From contig JAUYNR010000039.1 of the NCBI GenBank assembly GCA_030698225.1, forward strand, positions 1-45,919: 45,919 nucleotides of DNA, written 5' to 3'. The stretch is from Oxalobacteraceae bacterium. Its GTDB lineage: Bacteria; Pseudomonadota; Gammaproteobacteria; Burkholderiales; Burkholderiaceae_D. Below the pieces are notes generated by a model. It was given only the letters and a program-made list of their open reading frames with translations, was not told the origin of the DNA and ran no database searches. How positions within the stretch are numbered: the first letter of the stretch is position 1; every line of letters starts with the position of its first letter. A program made the translations under genes and the position numbers. Positions 1 through 9,708 of this stretch are shown in pieces.

Positions 1-1
1 A

Positions 2-127
2 ATCACCATGAACCTCTTGCGACAAGACACCTCGATGAAGCGTAGCATTCCGAAAAAACGTCTCTATGCTGCGCTCCATGATCAATACCTTGCAGACGTT
101 CTTGGTTTATGCCCGTTGGTCATTTGA
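2..127 (+). CDS. ISAs1-like transposase, C-terminal end (partial)
   Basis: The reading frame is open from the window edge and ends at TGA 125-127. The visible tail contains MNLLRQDTSMKRSIPKKRL followed by a segment ending in ADVLG. An 'xxNLLRQ-(D/E)-(K/S)-x-KRS' ending of this kind is what I know from the C-termini of ISAs1/H-repeat transposases, which are DDE enzymes of the IS4 superfamily. The catalytic DDE residues would lie upstream, outside the window, so whether the element is intact cannot be judged. It reads toward scpB and so forms the left flank of the conserved gene block. The family call rests on about 40 residues and could be wrong at family level, but a transposase tail is the best reading. 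Confidence 0.6.
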   Translation: MTMNLLRQDTSMKRSIPKKRLYAALHDQYLADVLGLCPLVI

Positions 128-140
128 TGCGTTTGCCCTG
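126..140 (+). repeat. Possible right terminal inverted repeat of the IS
   Basis: The bases just after the transposase stop end in TGCGTTTGCCCTG. Read from the outside this starts CAGGGCAAACGCA, which resembles the CAGGG-type ends of ISAs1-family elements. The following GGTCGCAAAC (141-150) would be the place for a target duplication. The left end is outside the window, so the pairing cannot be checked. Confidence 0.4.
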
Positions 141-444
141 GGTCGCAAACACTTTTTTGATATAGTTTGCTAATTGCGGTTATAATTTAAAAACCTAAGC
201 AAGCGCTATTTAATCGTCTTTAGTCGACAGGCGAATCGCAGTTCCATAGTCAGAGGCAAGATAAGTTCATTGGCAGTAATAGCAATGCCATAACGCTTAG
301 CCGTGCAACTCTTTCAAAATGCCGCTCATTTCACGTTCTGCGATGCGAGTGCTGAAAATCAGTGTAAGCGAGATATCGAGTCGCTCGATGTTTTGAAAGT
401 TCGTCATCAAATATTATCTCGCAATAGTCACTTAAGTTTTGTGC
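141..444. other. Gene-poor stretch between IS end and scpB
   Basis: About 300 AT-rich bases with no long ORF. On the minus strand, 407-297 reads as a 36-codon ORF starting MTNFQNIERLDIS and ending GILKELHG. A frame change just after its stop gives a further open stretch, so it may be a decayed gene, but I do not recognise it. No convincing promoter or terminator is visible. The region probably holds scpB upstream sequence plus relic DNA left by the insertion. Confidence 0.4.
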
Positions 445-1224
445 ATGGATATTCCTGAGGCCAAGAAAATCCTCGAAACCGCATTGTTGTGTGCCCATGA
501 ACCTTTGTCCGTCAATGACATGAGGAAATTATTCAATGGGATCAAGGATGAATTCGGTGCCGATGATATTCATGCGATTCTCGATGAGTTGCGCACAGAC
601 TGGCTGGACAAAGGTATAGAAATGGTATTTCTATCGTCTGGTTGGCGTGTTCAAAGCAAGCCGGAGATGAAGATATACCTGGATCGCTTGAGTCCCGAGA
701 AGCCGCAACGTTATTCAAGAGCGACTATGGAAACCTTGGCCATCATTGCTTATAGACAGCCTGTGACCCGAGGCGACATAGAGGAAATACGTGGCGTCGC
801 CGTCAATTCGCAAACGATAAAATTGCTTGAGGAGCGTGGGTGGATTGATGCTGTGGGGCATCGTGATGTTCCGGGGCGTCCTGCCTTACTTGCCACCACC
901 AAGAAATTCTTGAGTGATCTCGGGCTGGTTTCCCTAGATAAACTACCGCAATTGGAGCAGGTATCGAAGATCGAAATGCAGGGCGAAGCCTTGCTGCAAT
1001 TACAAACGATGGAGACAGATATTCAAGCCGTGGGTCTGACGGAAGCCTGTGATGGCACTGTCCGTATAGAGTTGGCCAGCAATATCGACGATGTCGTTCC
1101 ATATTCTGCACAAGGCAAGGAGCCCGATGTGCACATTCCCGCTTCACGAATTGAAGCCGTTTCTTCAGGTCATACGACTGAATCAATGATTGATGCGAAT
1201 GCGAACAGTAATATCACGAAGTAA
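445..1224 (+). CDS. scpB: Segregation and condensation protein B
   Basis: ScpB is the winged-helix partner of the kleisin ScpA in the bacterial condensin SMC-ScpAB, which acts on the nucleoid in chromosome compaction and segregation. The 259-residue product starts [20 protein letters not shown] and carries the family hallmark block '[29 protein letters not shown]' in its middle (two winged-helix domains). I chose ATG 445; an in-frame TTG at 439 would add only two residues and matches the family N-terminus less well. The last 80 residues are a polar tail of low conservation. No scpA is visible upstream, where IS-related DNA lies instead; ScpA may be encoded elsewhere. The stop is 3 bases from the rluB start, so the two are co-transcribed. 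Confidence 0.93.
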   Translation: MDIPEAKKILETALLCAHEPLSVNDMRKLFNGIKDEFGADDIHAILDELRTDWLDKGIEMVFLSSGWRVQSKPEMKIYLDRLSPEKPQRYSRATMETLAIIAYRQPVTRGDIEEIRGVAVNSQTIKLLEERGWIDAVGHRDVPGRPALLATTKKFLSDLGLVSLDKLPQLEQVSKIEMQGEALLQLQTMETDIQAVGLTEACDGTVRIELASNIDDVVPYSAQGKEPDVHIPASRIEAVSSGHTTESMIDANANSNITK

Positions 1225-1227
1225 ATA

Positions 1228-2832
1228 ATGAACCCGTCCAATCCAAAAAATATCCCGCCAGATAGCCCCGATACACTTACTCAAGGTGATGAGGTGGTAG
1301 TTGCAAAAAACAGTCGTGTGCGTACGCGGAAAAAAACTGCTGATATAGAAAAAATTGACGCGGTAGTCGAAGTGCCGCCGGTCAAACGTGCCGTGCGCAC
1401 TCCGCGCGCACCACGAAAAACAGAGGCGCTTTCGCTTTCATCGCAGCCGATCAGTCAGGCTGCCGCAGCACCAGATTCTGTGCAGGAAAGTTCTGTTGCC
1501 GAGTCGCTGGCAGTCAAAGAGGATATGCCAGCAGCAAGTGTGGCGACACCGGACTCAGCGCATCCGCGGCGCGGCCGTGGGAATGGCGTTCGGCAAAAGA
1601 AACAGAACCAGTCCGGACCCGTTGCATCAAAACCATTTAACAGCAAGGAAAATGGCAGAGCACCTCAAACGCGTACAAAGCCGGCAGATGCCGATGCACT
1701 CTTTTCGTTTGTCATTTCCGAAGAGTTTGATCATGGTCAGATTGATGGCCCTGATGACGGCCTGCGTCAGACTAGCCGCACATCGCCGCCAAAAAACGTC
1801 AGACGCGACCTGACTGCGGACGATGACGCGCCAAAGTTGCATAAGGTATTGGCCGAGGCTGGCCTCGGCTCGCGTCGCGACATGGAGGATTTGATCATTG
1901 CGGGGCGCGTCTCGGTGAATGGCGAGCCTGCACATATTGGACAGCGGATTTTGCCTACGGATATTGTGCGCATCAATGGCAAACAGATCCAGCGGAAAGT
2001 CAGCAAGCGTCCTCCCAGGGTGCTGATTTATCACAAACCAGCCGGCGAAATTGTCAGTCATAACGACCCGGATGGACGTCCGTCTGTTTTTGATCGTTTG
2101 CCGAATATGAAGACAGGAAAGTGGCTAGCGGTCGGCCGTCTGGATTTCAACACGGAAGGGTTGCTGTTGTTCACGACGTCTGGTGATCTTGCCAATCGCC
2201 TAATGCATCCTCGCTACGGCATTGACCGTGAGTATGCTGTTCGCACTTTGGGGGAGTTGGAGGAAGGCATGCGCCAGAAACTGCTAAGCGGTGTTGAATT
2301 GGGAGATGGCCTAGCGCAATTTTCCAAAATTGCGGACGGCGGTGGCGAGGGTATTAACAAATGGTACCGCGTCATCATTGGCGAAGGCAGAAATCGCGAA
2401 GTGCGACGCATGTTTGAAGCAATCGGGCTAACCGTATCACGGCTGATACGCACCCGCTATGGTTCCATGATCCTCCCGCGCGGTTTGAAGCGCGGTCGAT
2501 GGGAGGAGATGGAAGAAAATGCAGTCCGGGAGTTATTAAGTTTGTCCGGATTGGATAAGATTGCTGCCAAAGGCCGTGGAAATGAATCCATGGGCTACGG
2601 TGAGAACCGGGAACGCAAAGATGTCGGTGACCGCAAAAAAAATGCAGGCTATAAAAAGCAGGGTCAAAGCTTTGAGACAGGGAAGACGCAGCCGCCCCGA
2701 AGCCGTCAGCCTGACCCGCTTCAGACCACGTTTGGCTATGCCGGCATGGGGCAGCCAAGACGCAATTCCAGTCGCCAGCCTTACGGAGCGAGTGGTCAGC
2801 AGGCTGCGCCGCGCCGTCGGAATAAAGGGTAA
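1228..2832 (+). CDS. rluB: 23S rRNA pseudouridine synthase B, with long tails
   Basis: RluB isomerises a uridine of 23S rRNA helix 89-93 (U2605 in E. coli) to pseudouridine. The 534-residue protein has three parts. A disordered Lys/Arg/Ala/Ser/Pro-rich head covers about residues 1-200. An S4 RNA-binding domain follows at about 203-255 ('[16 protein letters not shown]'). The RsuA-type catalytic domain has [13 protein letters not shown] at 303-315, with catalytic Asp306. A basic Gly/Arg/Gln-rich tail begins near residue 440. E. coli RluB is about 290 residues; long basic tails of this kind are common in Burkholderiales. It starts 3 bases after scpB and is the last gene of that unit, since a new promoter follows at 2939. 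Confidence 0.93.
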   Translation: MNPSNPKNIPPDSPDTLTQGDEVVVAKNSRVRTRKKTADIEKIDAVVEVPPVKRAVRTPRAPRKTEALSLSSQPISQAAAAPDSVQESSVAESLAVKEDMPAASVATPDSAHPRRGRGNGVRQKKQNQSGPVASKPFNSKENGRAPQTRTKPADADALFSFVISEEFDHGQIDGPDDGLRQTSRTSPPKNVRRDLTADDDAPKLHKVLAEAGLGSRRDMEDLIIAGRVSVNGEPAHIGQRILPTDIVRINGKQIQRKVSKRPPRVLIYHKPAGEIVSHNDPDGRPSVFDRLPNMKTGKWLAVGRLDFNTEGLLLFTTSGDLANRLMHPRYGIDREYAVRTLGELEEGMRQKLLSGVELGDGLAQFSKIADGGGEGINKWYRVIIGEGRNREVRRMFEAIGLTVSRLIRTRYGSMILPRGLKRGRWEEMEENAVRELLSLSGLDKIAAKGRGNESMGYGENRERKDVGDRKKNAGYKKQGQSFETGKTQPPRSRQPDPLQTTFGYAGMGQPRRNSSRQPYGASGQQAAPRRRNKG

Positions 2833-2938
2833 TTTCCCAAATCGAACTGGATCAGGGTGATTTAGATTTTTTCTGAAATGCCCGGTATTTTTATCGAAAT
2901 AAGTATGTTTTTCACTCTGGCGCTGAGAATTTTTTACA

Positions 2939-2967
2939 TTGCGGAATATGACTCGATCGTATATAAT
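2939..2967 (+). promoter_or_regulatory. Sigma70-type promoter of the rimP-nusA-infB operon
   Basis: TTGCGG (2939-2944), a 17-base spacer and a perfect TATAAT (2962-2967). Transcription would start near 2974, giving a leader of about 155 bases before rimP. Confidence 0.75.
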
Positions 2968-3033
2968 CCGCTGACTTAAAAAGTCACTCAGAATCCGTTG
3001 TGGTCGAACAGCTTGGCTTGATGTGTAAATAAG

Positions 3034-3058
3034 ATGGGCAGAGGCCCATTTTTTTTTT
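3034..3058 (+). terminator. Intrinsic terminator in the rimP leader (attenuator candidate)
   Basis: ATGGGC-AGAG-GCCCAT (3034-3049), a six-pair stem, is followed by ten T residues (3049-3058). It lies between the promoter at 2939-2967 and rimP, so it would stop the operon before its first gene unless read through. A conserved premature terminator ahead of rimP-nusA has been described as the 'rimP leader' in proteobacteria. NusA itself acts at such hairpins, so feedback is plausible but inferred. Confidence 0.75.
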
Positions 3059-3128
3059 GCTGAATGGTTTTCAGATCCAATGGCCGCTGTTGTGGCGTGG
3101 CAGGAATGGCTTATGTACGGAGAATGCT

Positions 3129-3614
3129 TTGCGTTTGCTGGATTTAATTGAAAAAACAGTTGTCGGTATGGGTTACGAGCTTGTCGATTTCGAGCAGGCT
3201 GAGCGTGGCCTGTTGCGCGTATATATTGATTTTATGGCTGAGGATGTTGAAAAAGGCTTCATTACGGTTGAAGACTGTGGAAAAGTGAGTCACCAATTGA
3301 CGCACGTATTTACGGTCGAAAATGTAAACTATTCTCGGCTTGAAATTTCATCGCCAGGTCTGGATCGTCCATTGAGGAAGCTCTCAGATTATGTGCGGTT
3401 CGCAGGGCAGGAGGTGGTGGTGAAGTTGCGCTTACCAATGCCAGGGACGTCGAATCGTAAAACGTTTCAAGGTATTCTTCATGAGCCTGTGGGCGAAGCG
3501 TTGAGTTTGGAGTTTGAGGGAAAAGATGGGATGGCGGCATTGGATTTTACGGTCGCTGACGTAGATAAGGCACGATTGGTGCCAAAAGTGGATTTTAGGA
3601 GCCGCAAAGCATGA
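3129..3614 (+). CDS. rimP: Ribosome maturation factor RimP
   Basis: RimP binds the 30S subunit and helps its late maturation (central pseudoknot, S12 region). The product has the two-domain RimP architecture: an N-terminal alpha/beta domain with [20 protein letters not shown] and the '[12 protein letters not shown]' signature, then an SH3-like C-terminal domain. I chose TTG 3129 because GGAGA (3119-3123) sits five bases before it and the length (161 residues) fits the family. The frame stays open upstream to 3057, but that part overlaps the terminator T-run and looks non-coding. TTG 3135 is an alternative. The stop overlaps the nusA start by four bases (ATGA), which points to translational coupling. 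Confidence 0.92.
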   Translation: MRLLDLIEKTVVGMGYELVDFEQAERGLLRVYIDFMAEDVEKGFITVEDCGKVSHQLTHVFTVENVNYSRLEISSPGLDRPLRKLSDYVRFAGQEVVVKLRLPMPGTSNRKTFQGILHEPVGEALSLEFEGKDGMAALDFTVADVDKARLVPKVDFRSRKA

Positions 3615-5170
3615 GTCGAGAAGTTTTATTATTGGTTGATGCGTTAGCGCGTGAAAAAAATGTCGATAAAGATGTGGTTTTTGGCGCGCTTGAGCATGCG
3701 CTGGCCCAAGCTACGAAGAAGCGATATGAGGGGGATGTCGATATTCGCGTCTCCATTGATCGTGAAACAGGCCAATTCGAATCGTTCCGGCGCTGGCATG
3801 TCGTGCCGGATGAGGCTGGTTTGCAGTTGCCTGATCAGGAAGTTTTGCATTTCGAGGCAAAGGAGCAGATCGCTGACATCGACGTTGACGATTACATAGA
3901 AGAGCCAATTGAGTCGGTCGATTTCGGTCGTCGTTTTGCGCAAGATACGAAGCAAGTCGTATTGCAGCGTATTCGCGATGCGGAGCGTGAACAGATTCTG
4001 ATGGATTTTCTGGAGCGTGGTGATTCGCTTGTAACCGGCACCATTAAGCGCATGGAGCGCGGGGATGCAATTGTCGAGTCTGGTAAAATTGAAGCCCGGT
4101 TGCCTCGGGATCAAATGATTCCCAAGGAGAATCTGCGCATCGGTGATCGAGTGCGTGCCTATATTTTGAGAATAGATCGCAATGTTCGTGGGCCGCAGGT
4201 AATTCTTTCGCGCACAGCTCCAGAATTCATCATGAAACTGTTTGAGCTTGAGGTGCCTGAGATAGAGCAAGGCAGTCTGGAAGTGAAGTCTGCCGCCCGC
4301 GATGCAGGTGTGCGAGCCAAAATTGCCGTTTTTACCAATGATAAACGCATCGATCCTATCGGCACCTGTGTCGGCATGCGCGGCTCGCGAGTGCAGGCGG
4401 TGACTGGCGAACTGGGTGGCGAGCGTGTGGATATCGTGCTGTGGTCGGAGGACCCGGCGCAATTCGTGATTGGCGCGTTAGCGCCGGCGAATGTGTTGTC
4501 GATTGTGGTTGACGAAGATAAGCATGGAATGGATGTCGTCGTTGATGAGGAAAACTTGGCTATTGCAATTGGTCGCAGTGGGCAGAATGTGCGTCTGGCC
4601 TCGGAGTTGACGGGTTGGAAAATCAACATCATGACCGCAGAGGAATCAGCCGATAAATCAGCATTGGAAACCGCTGCAATACGCTTGCTCTTCATGGATA
4701 AGCTCGATGTTGATCAGGAGGTTGCCGACATTCTGGTCGAGGAGGGATTCACCAGTCTTGAGGAGGTCGCTTATGTGCCTATTAGCGAAATGCTTGAAAT
4801 CGAATCTTTCGATCAGGAAACGGTAACTGAATTGCGTAACCGGGCCCGAGACGTTCTGGTGTCGGAGGCGATTGCCTCAGAAGAAGGTCTTGATGGTATG
4901 GAGGATGGCCTCGTAAATCTTGAGGGCATGGATCGTATCACGGCTGGCAAGTTGGGGCTGGTCGGTATCAAGGCGATCAAGGAATTTGCTGACCTGGCGT
5001 ACGATGAATTCGGTGCGATTCTGGCATTGTCGGCAGAGCGGGCGCGGCAATTGATTGAAAATGAATTTGTAGATGTGACGGATGAAGAGATGAAGCTCAT
5101 TGATGCCAAGTACGATGAGCGCGCCAAGACACTGCAAGCTAAGGCTTGGAGCCTGGTTGAGGTTAAGTGA
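3611..5170 (+). CDS. nusA: Transcription termination/antitermination factor NusA
   Basis: NusA binds RNA polymerase, promotes hairpin pausing and termination, and takes part in antitermination complexes. Domain order in the 519-residue product: N-terminal polymerase-binding domain (about 1-125), S1 (about 135-200, '[16 protein letters not shown]'), KH1 (about 230-285, '[17 protein letters not shown]'), KH2 (about 300-345, '[16 protein letters not shown]') and two helix-hairpin-helix acidic repeats at the C-terminus (about 365-500), as in gamma- and betaproteobacteria. It overlaps rimP and is followed by infB after 49 bases. It may regulate its own operon through the terminator at 3034-3058. 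Confidence 0.97.
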   Translation: MSREVLLLVDALAREKNVDKDVVFGALEHALAQATKKRYEGDVDIRVSIDRETGQFESFRRWHVVPDEAGLQLPDQEVLHFEAKEQIADIDVDDYIEEPIESVDFGRRFAQDTKQVVLQRIRDAEREQILMDFLERGDSLVTGTIKRMERGDAIVESGKIEARLPRDQMIPKENLRIGDRVRAYILRIDRNVRGPQVILSRTAPEFIMKLFELEVPEIEQGSLEVKSAARDAGVRAKIAVFTNDKRIDPIGTCVGMRGSRVQAVTGELGGERVDIVLWSEDPAQFVIGALAPANVLSIVVDEDKHGMDVVVDEENLAIAIGRSGQNVRLASELTGWKINIMTAEESADKSALETAAIRLLFMDKLDVDQEVADILVEEGFTSLEEVAYVPISEMLEIESFDQETVTELRNRARDVLVSEAIASEEGLDGMEDGLVNLEGMDRITAGKLGLVGIKAIKEFADLAYDEFGAILALSAERARQLIENEFVDVTDEEMKLIDAKYDERAKTLQAKAWSLVEVK

Positions 5171-5219
5171 ATTGAGCGTTTCATTATTATCTGTCGAGCA
5201 ACATAGAAAAGAGGACTGA

Positions 5220-8024
5220 ATGGCGAGTAACAACGTAGCCCAATTTGCCACCGAGCTGAATATGTCAGCGGATTTGCTGCTGACGCAGTTGCATGCCTCT
5301 GGCGTACAGAAAAGCTCGGCGTTCGATCCGCTGTCCAAAGAAGATAAGGACAAACTTCTGGATCATCTGCGCCGCGCGCATGGTGCTGTGCAGGACGGCG
5401 ATAAGAAAAAAATCACGTTGACACGTAAAGAAACGACAGAGATCAAGCAGGCTGATGCCACCGGCAAGTCGCGCACGATTCAAGTGGAGGTGCGCAAGAA
5501 GCGTACTTTTGTCAAGCGCGAGGAAGCGTCAGTAGAAGGCGCGGATGTTGTCGCGATTTTGCCCGTGGTTGATGAGGATGAGATTGCTCGGCGCGAAGAA
5601 GAAATGCGACGTCAAGCCGAGTTGATTTCTCGCCAGGAGGCGGAGTTGCGCGAAAAGCAAGAGCGTTTGATAAAACTTGAGGCTGAAAAAGCAGCGCAGG
5701 CCGAGGCGCAAGAAAAAGTGCTGCAAAAAGCCAAGGTGGAGGCAGAAAAAATCGCTGCCCAAGCTGAGCTTGTCGCGACTACAACGGGTGGTGTCGCTGC
5801 AGAAGAAAAAAAGCGTATTGCCGCTGAAGATGCCAAGAAAAAATCTGACCTTCTCGCGAAAGAATCATCCGAGAAAACCGCCGCTACTGAACGGGCTCGT
5901 AAAGCTGTAGCGGACGAAGTTGCGCAAATCAAAGCTATGCTGAGTGCGCCGCGCAGAGTAATCAAGGCTCCTGAGCCGGTGCCAGTGCCGGTGGTAGCAA
6001 AGGCACCTGAAGGCACGCTGCATAAACCTGCGGACAAAAAGCCGAGCGAGAAAAAGCCGGTAGTTGTCGATAAAAAATCCATTAAGTCAGCCAATGTCTC
6101 CTCGACCTGGCAGGATGACGCCGCTAAAAAACGTGGAGTCAGTACAATCAAGCCGCGTGGCAACACAGGTTCCGGGCGCGATGCTTGGCGTAGCGGTTCG
6201 CGCGGTGGACGCAGAAATTCCCATAATGATGACCGTAACACTAATTTCCAGGCACCTACAGAAGCCGTAGTCAAAGACGTCTACGTGGCAGAAACGATTA
6301 CGGTTGCCGAGTTGGCGCATAAGATGTCCGTCAAGGCATCTGAAGTCATCAAGCATTTGATGACGCTGGGCCAGATGGTAACGATTAATCAAGTCCTGGA
6401 CCAGGAAACAGCAATGATTCTGGTCGAGGAAATGGGGCATAAGGCATTCGCTGCAAAGCTTGATGACCCTGAAGCACTGCTGGAATCCAACGTGGCGCAC
6501 GAAGATGTTGAGATGCTGCCACGTGCGCCCGTAGTGACTGTCATGGGTCACGTCGATCACGGTAAGACGTCGCTGCTCGATTATATTCGTCGCGCCAAGG
6601 TGGCTTCCGGTGAGGCTGGCGGGATCACTCAGCATATCGGTGCCTACCACGTGGAAACACCGCGTGGCATGATCACTTTCCTTGATACTCCAGGTCACGA
6701 GGCATTTACTGCGATGCGAGCACGTGGTGCGCAGGCAACGGACATCGTTATTCTAGTTGTGGCAGCTGATGACGGTGTCATGCCGCAAACCAAAGAAGCG
6801 ATCGCTCATGCGAAGGCAGCTGGCGTACCGTTGGTCGTTGCCATCAACAAGATTGATAAGCAGGGTGCCAACCTTGACCGTGTTAAGCAGGAATTGATTG
6901 CCGAACAAGTCGTGCCGGAGGAGTATGGCGGCGATGCACCATTCATATCGGTTTCTGCAAAGACCGGCCAAGGAATTGATGATTTACTTGAGAGTGTGCT
7001 TCTGCAAGCCGAAGTCATGGAATTGAAGGCACAGCGGGATGCACCTGCCCGCGGTTTGGTTGTGGAGGCACGACTTGACAAGGGGCGTGGTCCGGTTGCG
7101 ACGATACTTGTGCAGTCAGGGACCTTGAAGCGCGGCGATGTGGTTTTGGCAGGCTCATCATATGGTCGCGTTCGTGCAATGCTGGATGAAAACGGCAAGA
7201 GCATTACAGAAGCGGGCCCATCGATACCAGTTGAAATTCAAGGTCTGACAGAAGTTCCGGTGGCTGGTGAGGATGTGATGGTTATGGCAGACGAGCGCAA
7301 GGCGCGTGAAATCGGCTTGTTCCGTCAGGGCAAATTCCGTGATGTGAAACTTGCAAGGCAGCAGGCAGCCAAGCTGGAAAATATGTTTGAGCAGATGGGC
7401 GAGGGCGAGGTACAGAACTTGCCATTGATTATCAAGACAGATGTTCAAGGTTCACAAGAGGCCCTGGTTCAATCCCTGCAAAAACTATCGACTAGTGAAG
7501 TGCGGGTCCAAGTGGTGCATGCCGGCGTTGGTGGTATCAGCGAATCGGATGTGAACCTTGCTGTGGCATCCAAAGCAGTCATCATCGGATTCAATGCTCG
7601 TGCAGATGCTTCAGCCCGCAAGTTGGCGGAAGCAAACGGGGTTGATATCCGCTACTACAGCATTATTTACGATGCGATTGACGAGGTCAAAGCGGCGCTG
7701 TCAGGCATGCTTGCTCCTGAGCGGCGTGAGCAAGTCTTGGGCCAGGTTGAGATCCGTCAGGTTATTCTAGTAAGCAAAGTTGGTGCGATTGCCGGTTGTT
7801 ATGTGCTTGACGGTGTTGTCAAACGGGGTGCTTCAGTGCGGCTGCTGCGCGATAATGTCGTTGTCTGGACCGGTGAACTCGACTCACTGAAGCGCTTTAA
7901 GGATGATGCCAAAGAAGTGAGGGCCGGTTTTGAGTGCGGCTTGACATTGAAGAACTTCAATGACATCAAGGAAGGGGATCATCTGGAAGTGTTTGAAGTT
8001 CAAGAGATCGCACGTACGCTGTAA
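5220..8024 (+). CDS. infB: Translation initiation factor IF-2
   Basis: IF-2 is the GTPase that brings fMet-tRNA to the 30S subunit and promotes subunit joining. The 934-residue protein starts with an IF2_N module ('[19 protein letters not shown]'), then a long charged Glu/Lys/Ala-rich coiled region (about 100-330), a second IF2_N-like module near 355-405, and the G domain. G1 GHVDHGKT lies near 442-449, DTPGH near 489 and NKID near 542. Domains II and III and the C-terminal tRNA-binding domain follow. AGAGGACTGA just before ATG 5220 provides the ribosome-binding site. The coiled linker is of usual length for Burkholderiales. It is the third gene of the rimP operon. Confidence 0.97.
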   Translation: MASNNVAQFATELNMSADLLLTQLHASGVQKSSAFDPLSKEDKDKLLDHLRRAHGAVQDGDKKKITLTRKETTEIKQADATGKSRTIQVEVRKKRTFVKREEASVEGADVVAILPVVDEDEIARREEEMRRQAELISRQEAELREKQERLIKLEAEKAAQAEAQEKVLQKAKVEAEKIAAQAELVATTTGGVAAEEKKRIAAEDAKKKSDLLAKESSEKTAATERARKAVADEVAQIKAMLSAPRRVIKAPEPVPVPVVAKAPEGTLHKPADKKPSEKKPVVVDKKSIKSANVSSTWQDDAAKKRGVSTIKPRGNTGSGRDAWRSGSRGGRRNSHNDDRNTNFQAPTEAVVKDVYVAETITVAELAHKMSVKASEVIKHLMTLGQMVTINQVLDQETAMILVEEMGHKAFAAKLDDPEALLESNVAHEDVEMLPRAPVVTVMGHVDHGKTSLLDYIRRAKVASGEAGGITQHIGAYHVETPRGMITFLDTPGHEAFTAMRARGAQATDIVILVVAADDGVMPQTKEAIAHAKAAGVPLVVAINKIDKQGANLDRVKQELIAEQVVPEEYGGDAPFISVSAKTGQGIDDLLESVLLQAEVMELKAQRDAPARGLVVEARLDKGRGPVATILVQSGTLKRGDVVLAGSSYGRVRAMLDENGKSITEAGPSIPVEIQGLTEVPVAGEDVMVMADERKAREIGLFRQGKFRDVKLARQQAAKLENMFEQMGEGEVQNLPLIIKTDVQGSQEALVQSLQKLSTSEVRVQVVHAGVGGISESDVNLAVASKAVIIGFNARADASARKLAEANGVDIRYYSIIYDAIDEVKAALSGMLAPERREQVLGQVEIRQVILVSKVGAIAGCYVLDGVVKRGASVRLLRDNVVVWTGELDSLKRFKDDAKEVRAGFECGLTLKNFNDIKEGDHLEVFEVQEIARTL

Positions 8025-8067
8025 CACCTCGCTGTCACATTTATTTATCAGCGTCGTTTTCGCTTAT

Positions 8068-8108
8068 GAATGCCCCGGCAGCGCGCATAGCGTGCGGCCG
8101 GGGCATTT
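8068..8108 (+). terminator. Strong GC hairpin between infB and rbfA
   Basis: ATGCCCCGGC (8070-8079) pairs perfectly with GCCGGGGCAT (8097-8106), with a 17-base loop. Only a short T-run (TTTA) follows, so it may be a weak terminator or an RNA-processing/stability hairpin that lowers expression of rbfA and truB relative to infB. Confidence 0.55.
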
Positions 8109-8161
8109 ACTTATGGCGGCTCATTTTTGCGATATCGACGATTACAGGCAGTTAATTACAC

Positions 8162-8551
8162 ATGGCTAAACATAGCAAATCCATACCCGGGCGCGGCCTG
8201 CGAGTTGCGGACCAGATTCAGCGCGACTTATCCGAAATTATTGCCTATGAGTTGAAAGATCCTCGCGTGGGGATGATCACCATTACCGAAGTGCAGGTGA
8301 CACCCGATTATGCACACGCGAAGGTATTTTTTACCACGCTCAACGATAGCCCGGAAGCATTGCAGAACACGGTTGAAGGCCTGAACAAGGCGGCAGGTTT
8401 TATTCGCGGGCAATTGGGGCGCCGCTTATCAATACACACGCTTCCTGCATTGCATTTTCTGTATGACTCCTCGATTTCGCGTGGTGCGGATTTGTCTAAA
8501 TTGATACAGCAGGCTAACGCTTCACGGGCACTGGACAACGGTGAAAACTGA
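8162..8551 (+). CDS. rbfA: 30S ribosome-binding factor A
   Basis: RbfA is a small KH-fold protein that binds the 30S subunit and helps 5'-end maturation of 16S rRNA, important in the cold. The 129-residue product has the family pattern '[36 protein letters not shown]' spread over about residues 14-50, and the Ser-rich tail '[19 protein letters not shown]'. The usual place after infB and before truB supports the call. ATG 8162 follows GGCAGTTAATTACAC, a weak ribosome-binding site. The hairpin at 8068-8108 separates it from infB. Confidence 0.95.
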   Translation: MAKHSKSIPGRGLRVADQIQRDLSEIIAYELKDPRVGMITITEVQVTPDYAHAKVFFTTLNDSPEALQNTVEGLNKAAGFIRGQLGRRLSIHTLPALHFLYDSSISRGADLSKLIQQANASRALDNGEN

Positions 8552-8640
8552 TATTTTCACTGTTGCGCGTGCGGCAAAATTGTTACCCGTACTAATTCTT
8601 GATCGTGCTACCGCAAGCCCAACAGATACCACATACCAAC

Positions 8641-9579
8641 ATGGTTAAAAATCAAGTCAGGTTTTTGCGGCAGGCGATTGATGGCGTGTTATTGCTCGAT
8701 AAACCTGTCGGCTTGTCCAGTAATGATGCGTTAATCAAAGTCAAGCGTCTCCTAAATGCGAAAAAAGCCGGGCATACCGGCACTCTGGATCCGTTTGCTA
8801 CCGGACTATTGCCGTTGTGCTTTGGCGAGGCGACAAAATTTGCGCAGGATTTGCTCGATGCTGACAAATCCTACGAAGCCGTCGTGCATCTTGGTATCAA
8901 GACGACAACCGGCGATACGGAGGGCGATGTGCTGGAAACCCACGTGGTGGAAGCGACGCAGAGCCAGATAGATGCAGCTTTGCTGCAATTCGTCGGAGAA
9001 ATCGATCAGATCCCTCCGATGTATTCGGCCCTTAAGCGCGATGGCAAGCCCTTGTACGAATACGCGCGTGCCGGACTGACGCTGGATCGCGCAGCGCGGC
9101 GGGTGTGCATTCATGCACTGGAGTGCATTCAATACAATGCTCCTTTCATTACATTGCGCGTAACTTGCAGCAAGGGTACTTATATTCGCGTGCTAGGCGA
9201 GGATATCGGCGCTGTACTGGGTTGCGGTGCGCACTTGCGGGCTTTGCGCCGCACTCAGGTTGGGGGGTTGTCGCTGACGGACGCATTGACGCTGGATGCA
9301 ATAACCGAGTTGCCCGAATCGGGTCGCAGCCAATCCCTGGCCCCTGTTGATACCCTGCTTTCATCCTTTCCGGCAGCATTTTTGACGGATCCGTTGTCGG
9401 CCAGGTTCCTGCATGGGCAGCGTTTATCGCTGACCAAAGAGGACGTCGCCTTACCTGCCGAGCAAGGGCGCATCAGGGTTTACCGGCAGAGCGATGGGCG
9501 ACTGCTGGGAACCGGACAAATGGAGGAATTTGGGGTGCTTGCCCCTGAACGATTGATATCCACGCATTCTCCTTGTTAG
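8641..9579 (+). CDS. truB: tRNA pseudouridine(55) synthase
   Basis: TruB makes pseudouridine 55 in the T-loop of tRNAs and acts as a tRNA folding chaperone. The 312-residue product has DGVLLLDKPVGLSSNDAL near the N-terminus and the catalytic block AGHTGTLDPFATGLLP with catalytic Asp50, then 'IPPMYSALKRDGKPLYEYAR' and the C-terminal PUA-like part. I chose ATG 8641; the frame stays open to TTG 8599, but those 14 residues do not resemble the family. It lies 89 bases after rbfA in the same orientation. No clear terminator separates it from typA, which has its own -10 element. Confidence 0.94.
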   Translation: MVKNQVRFLRQAIDGVLLLDKPVGLSSNDALIKVKRLLNAKKAGHTGTLDPFATGLLPLCFGEATKFAQDLLDADKSYEAVVHLGIKTTTGDTEGDVLETHVVEATQSQIDAALLQFVGEIDQIPPMYSALKRDGKPLYEYARAGLTLDRAARRVCIHALECIQYNAPFITLRVTCSKGTYIRVLGEDIGAVLGCGAHLRALRRTQVGGLSLTDALTLDAITELPESGRSQSLAPVDTLLSSFPAAFLTDPLSARFLHGQRLSLTKEDVALPAEQGRIRVYRQSDGRLLGTGQMEEFGVLAPERLISTHSPC

Positions 9580-9647
9580 TTTTTTCATCGAGGAACAAGC
9601 GAATTGTTTTCGTGGAAGCAAGCAAGCTCTTGAAATACAAAGACAAT

Positions 9648-9677
9648 TTAATTCTGTGCATTGCAGCATGTTATAAT
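9648..9677 (+). promoter_or_regulatory. Probable typA promoter
   Basis: A perfect TATAAT at 9672-9677 lies 31 bases before the typA ATG. The -35 region is poor (TTAATT at 9648-9653 with an 18-base spacer), so the call rests mainly on the -10 box and on the position in a gene-free gap. Confidence 0.5.
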
Positions 9678-9708
9678 CTTCCGCTAACCGAATCACACCT
9701 TCACGACC

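Noticed and set aside
3644..4462. A 272-codon open frame on the minus strand
   Set aside because: It is antisense to nusA; no recognisable domains, whereas NusA is complete.
9569..9602. Terminator directly after truB (CTTGTT...AACAAG)
   Set aside because: The possible stem has only six pairs, a 17-base loop and the T-run inside the loop, so it is not a usable intrinsic terminator.
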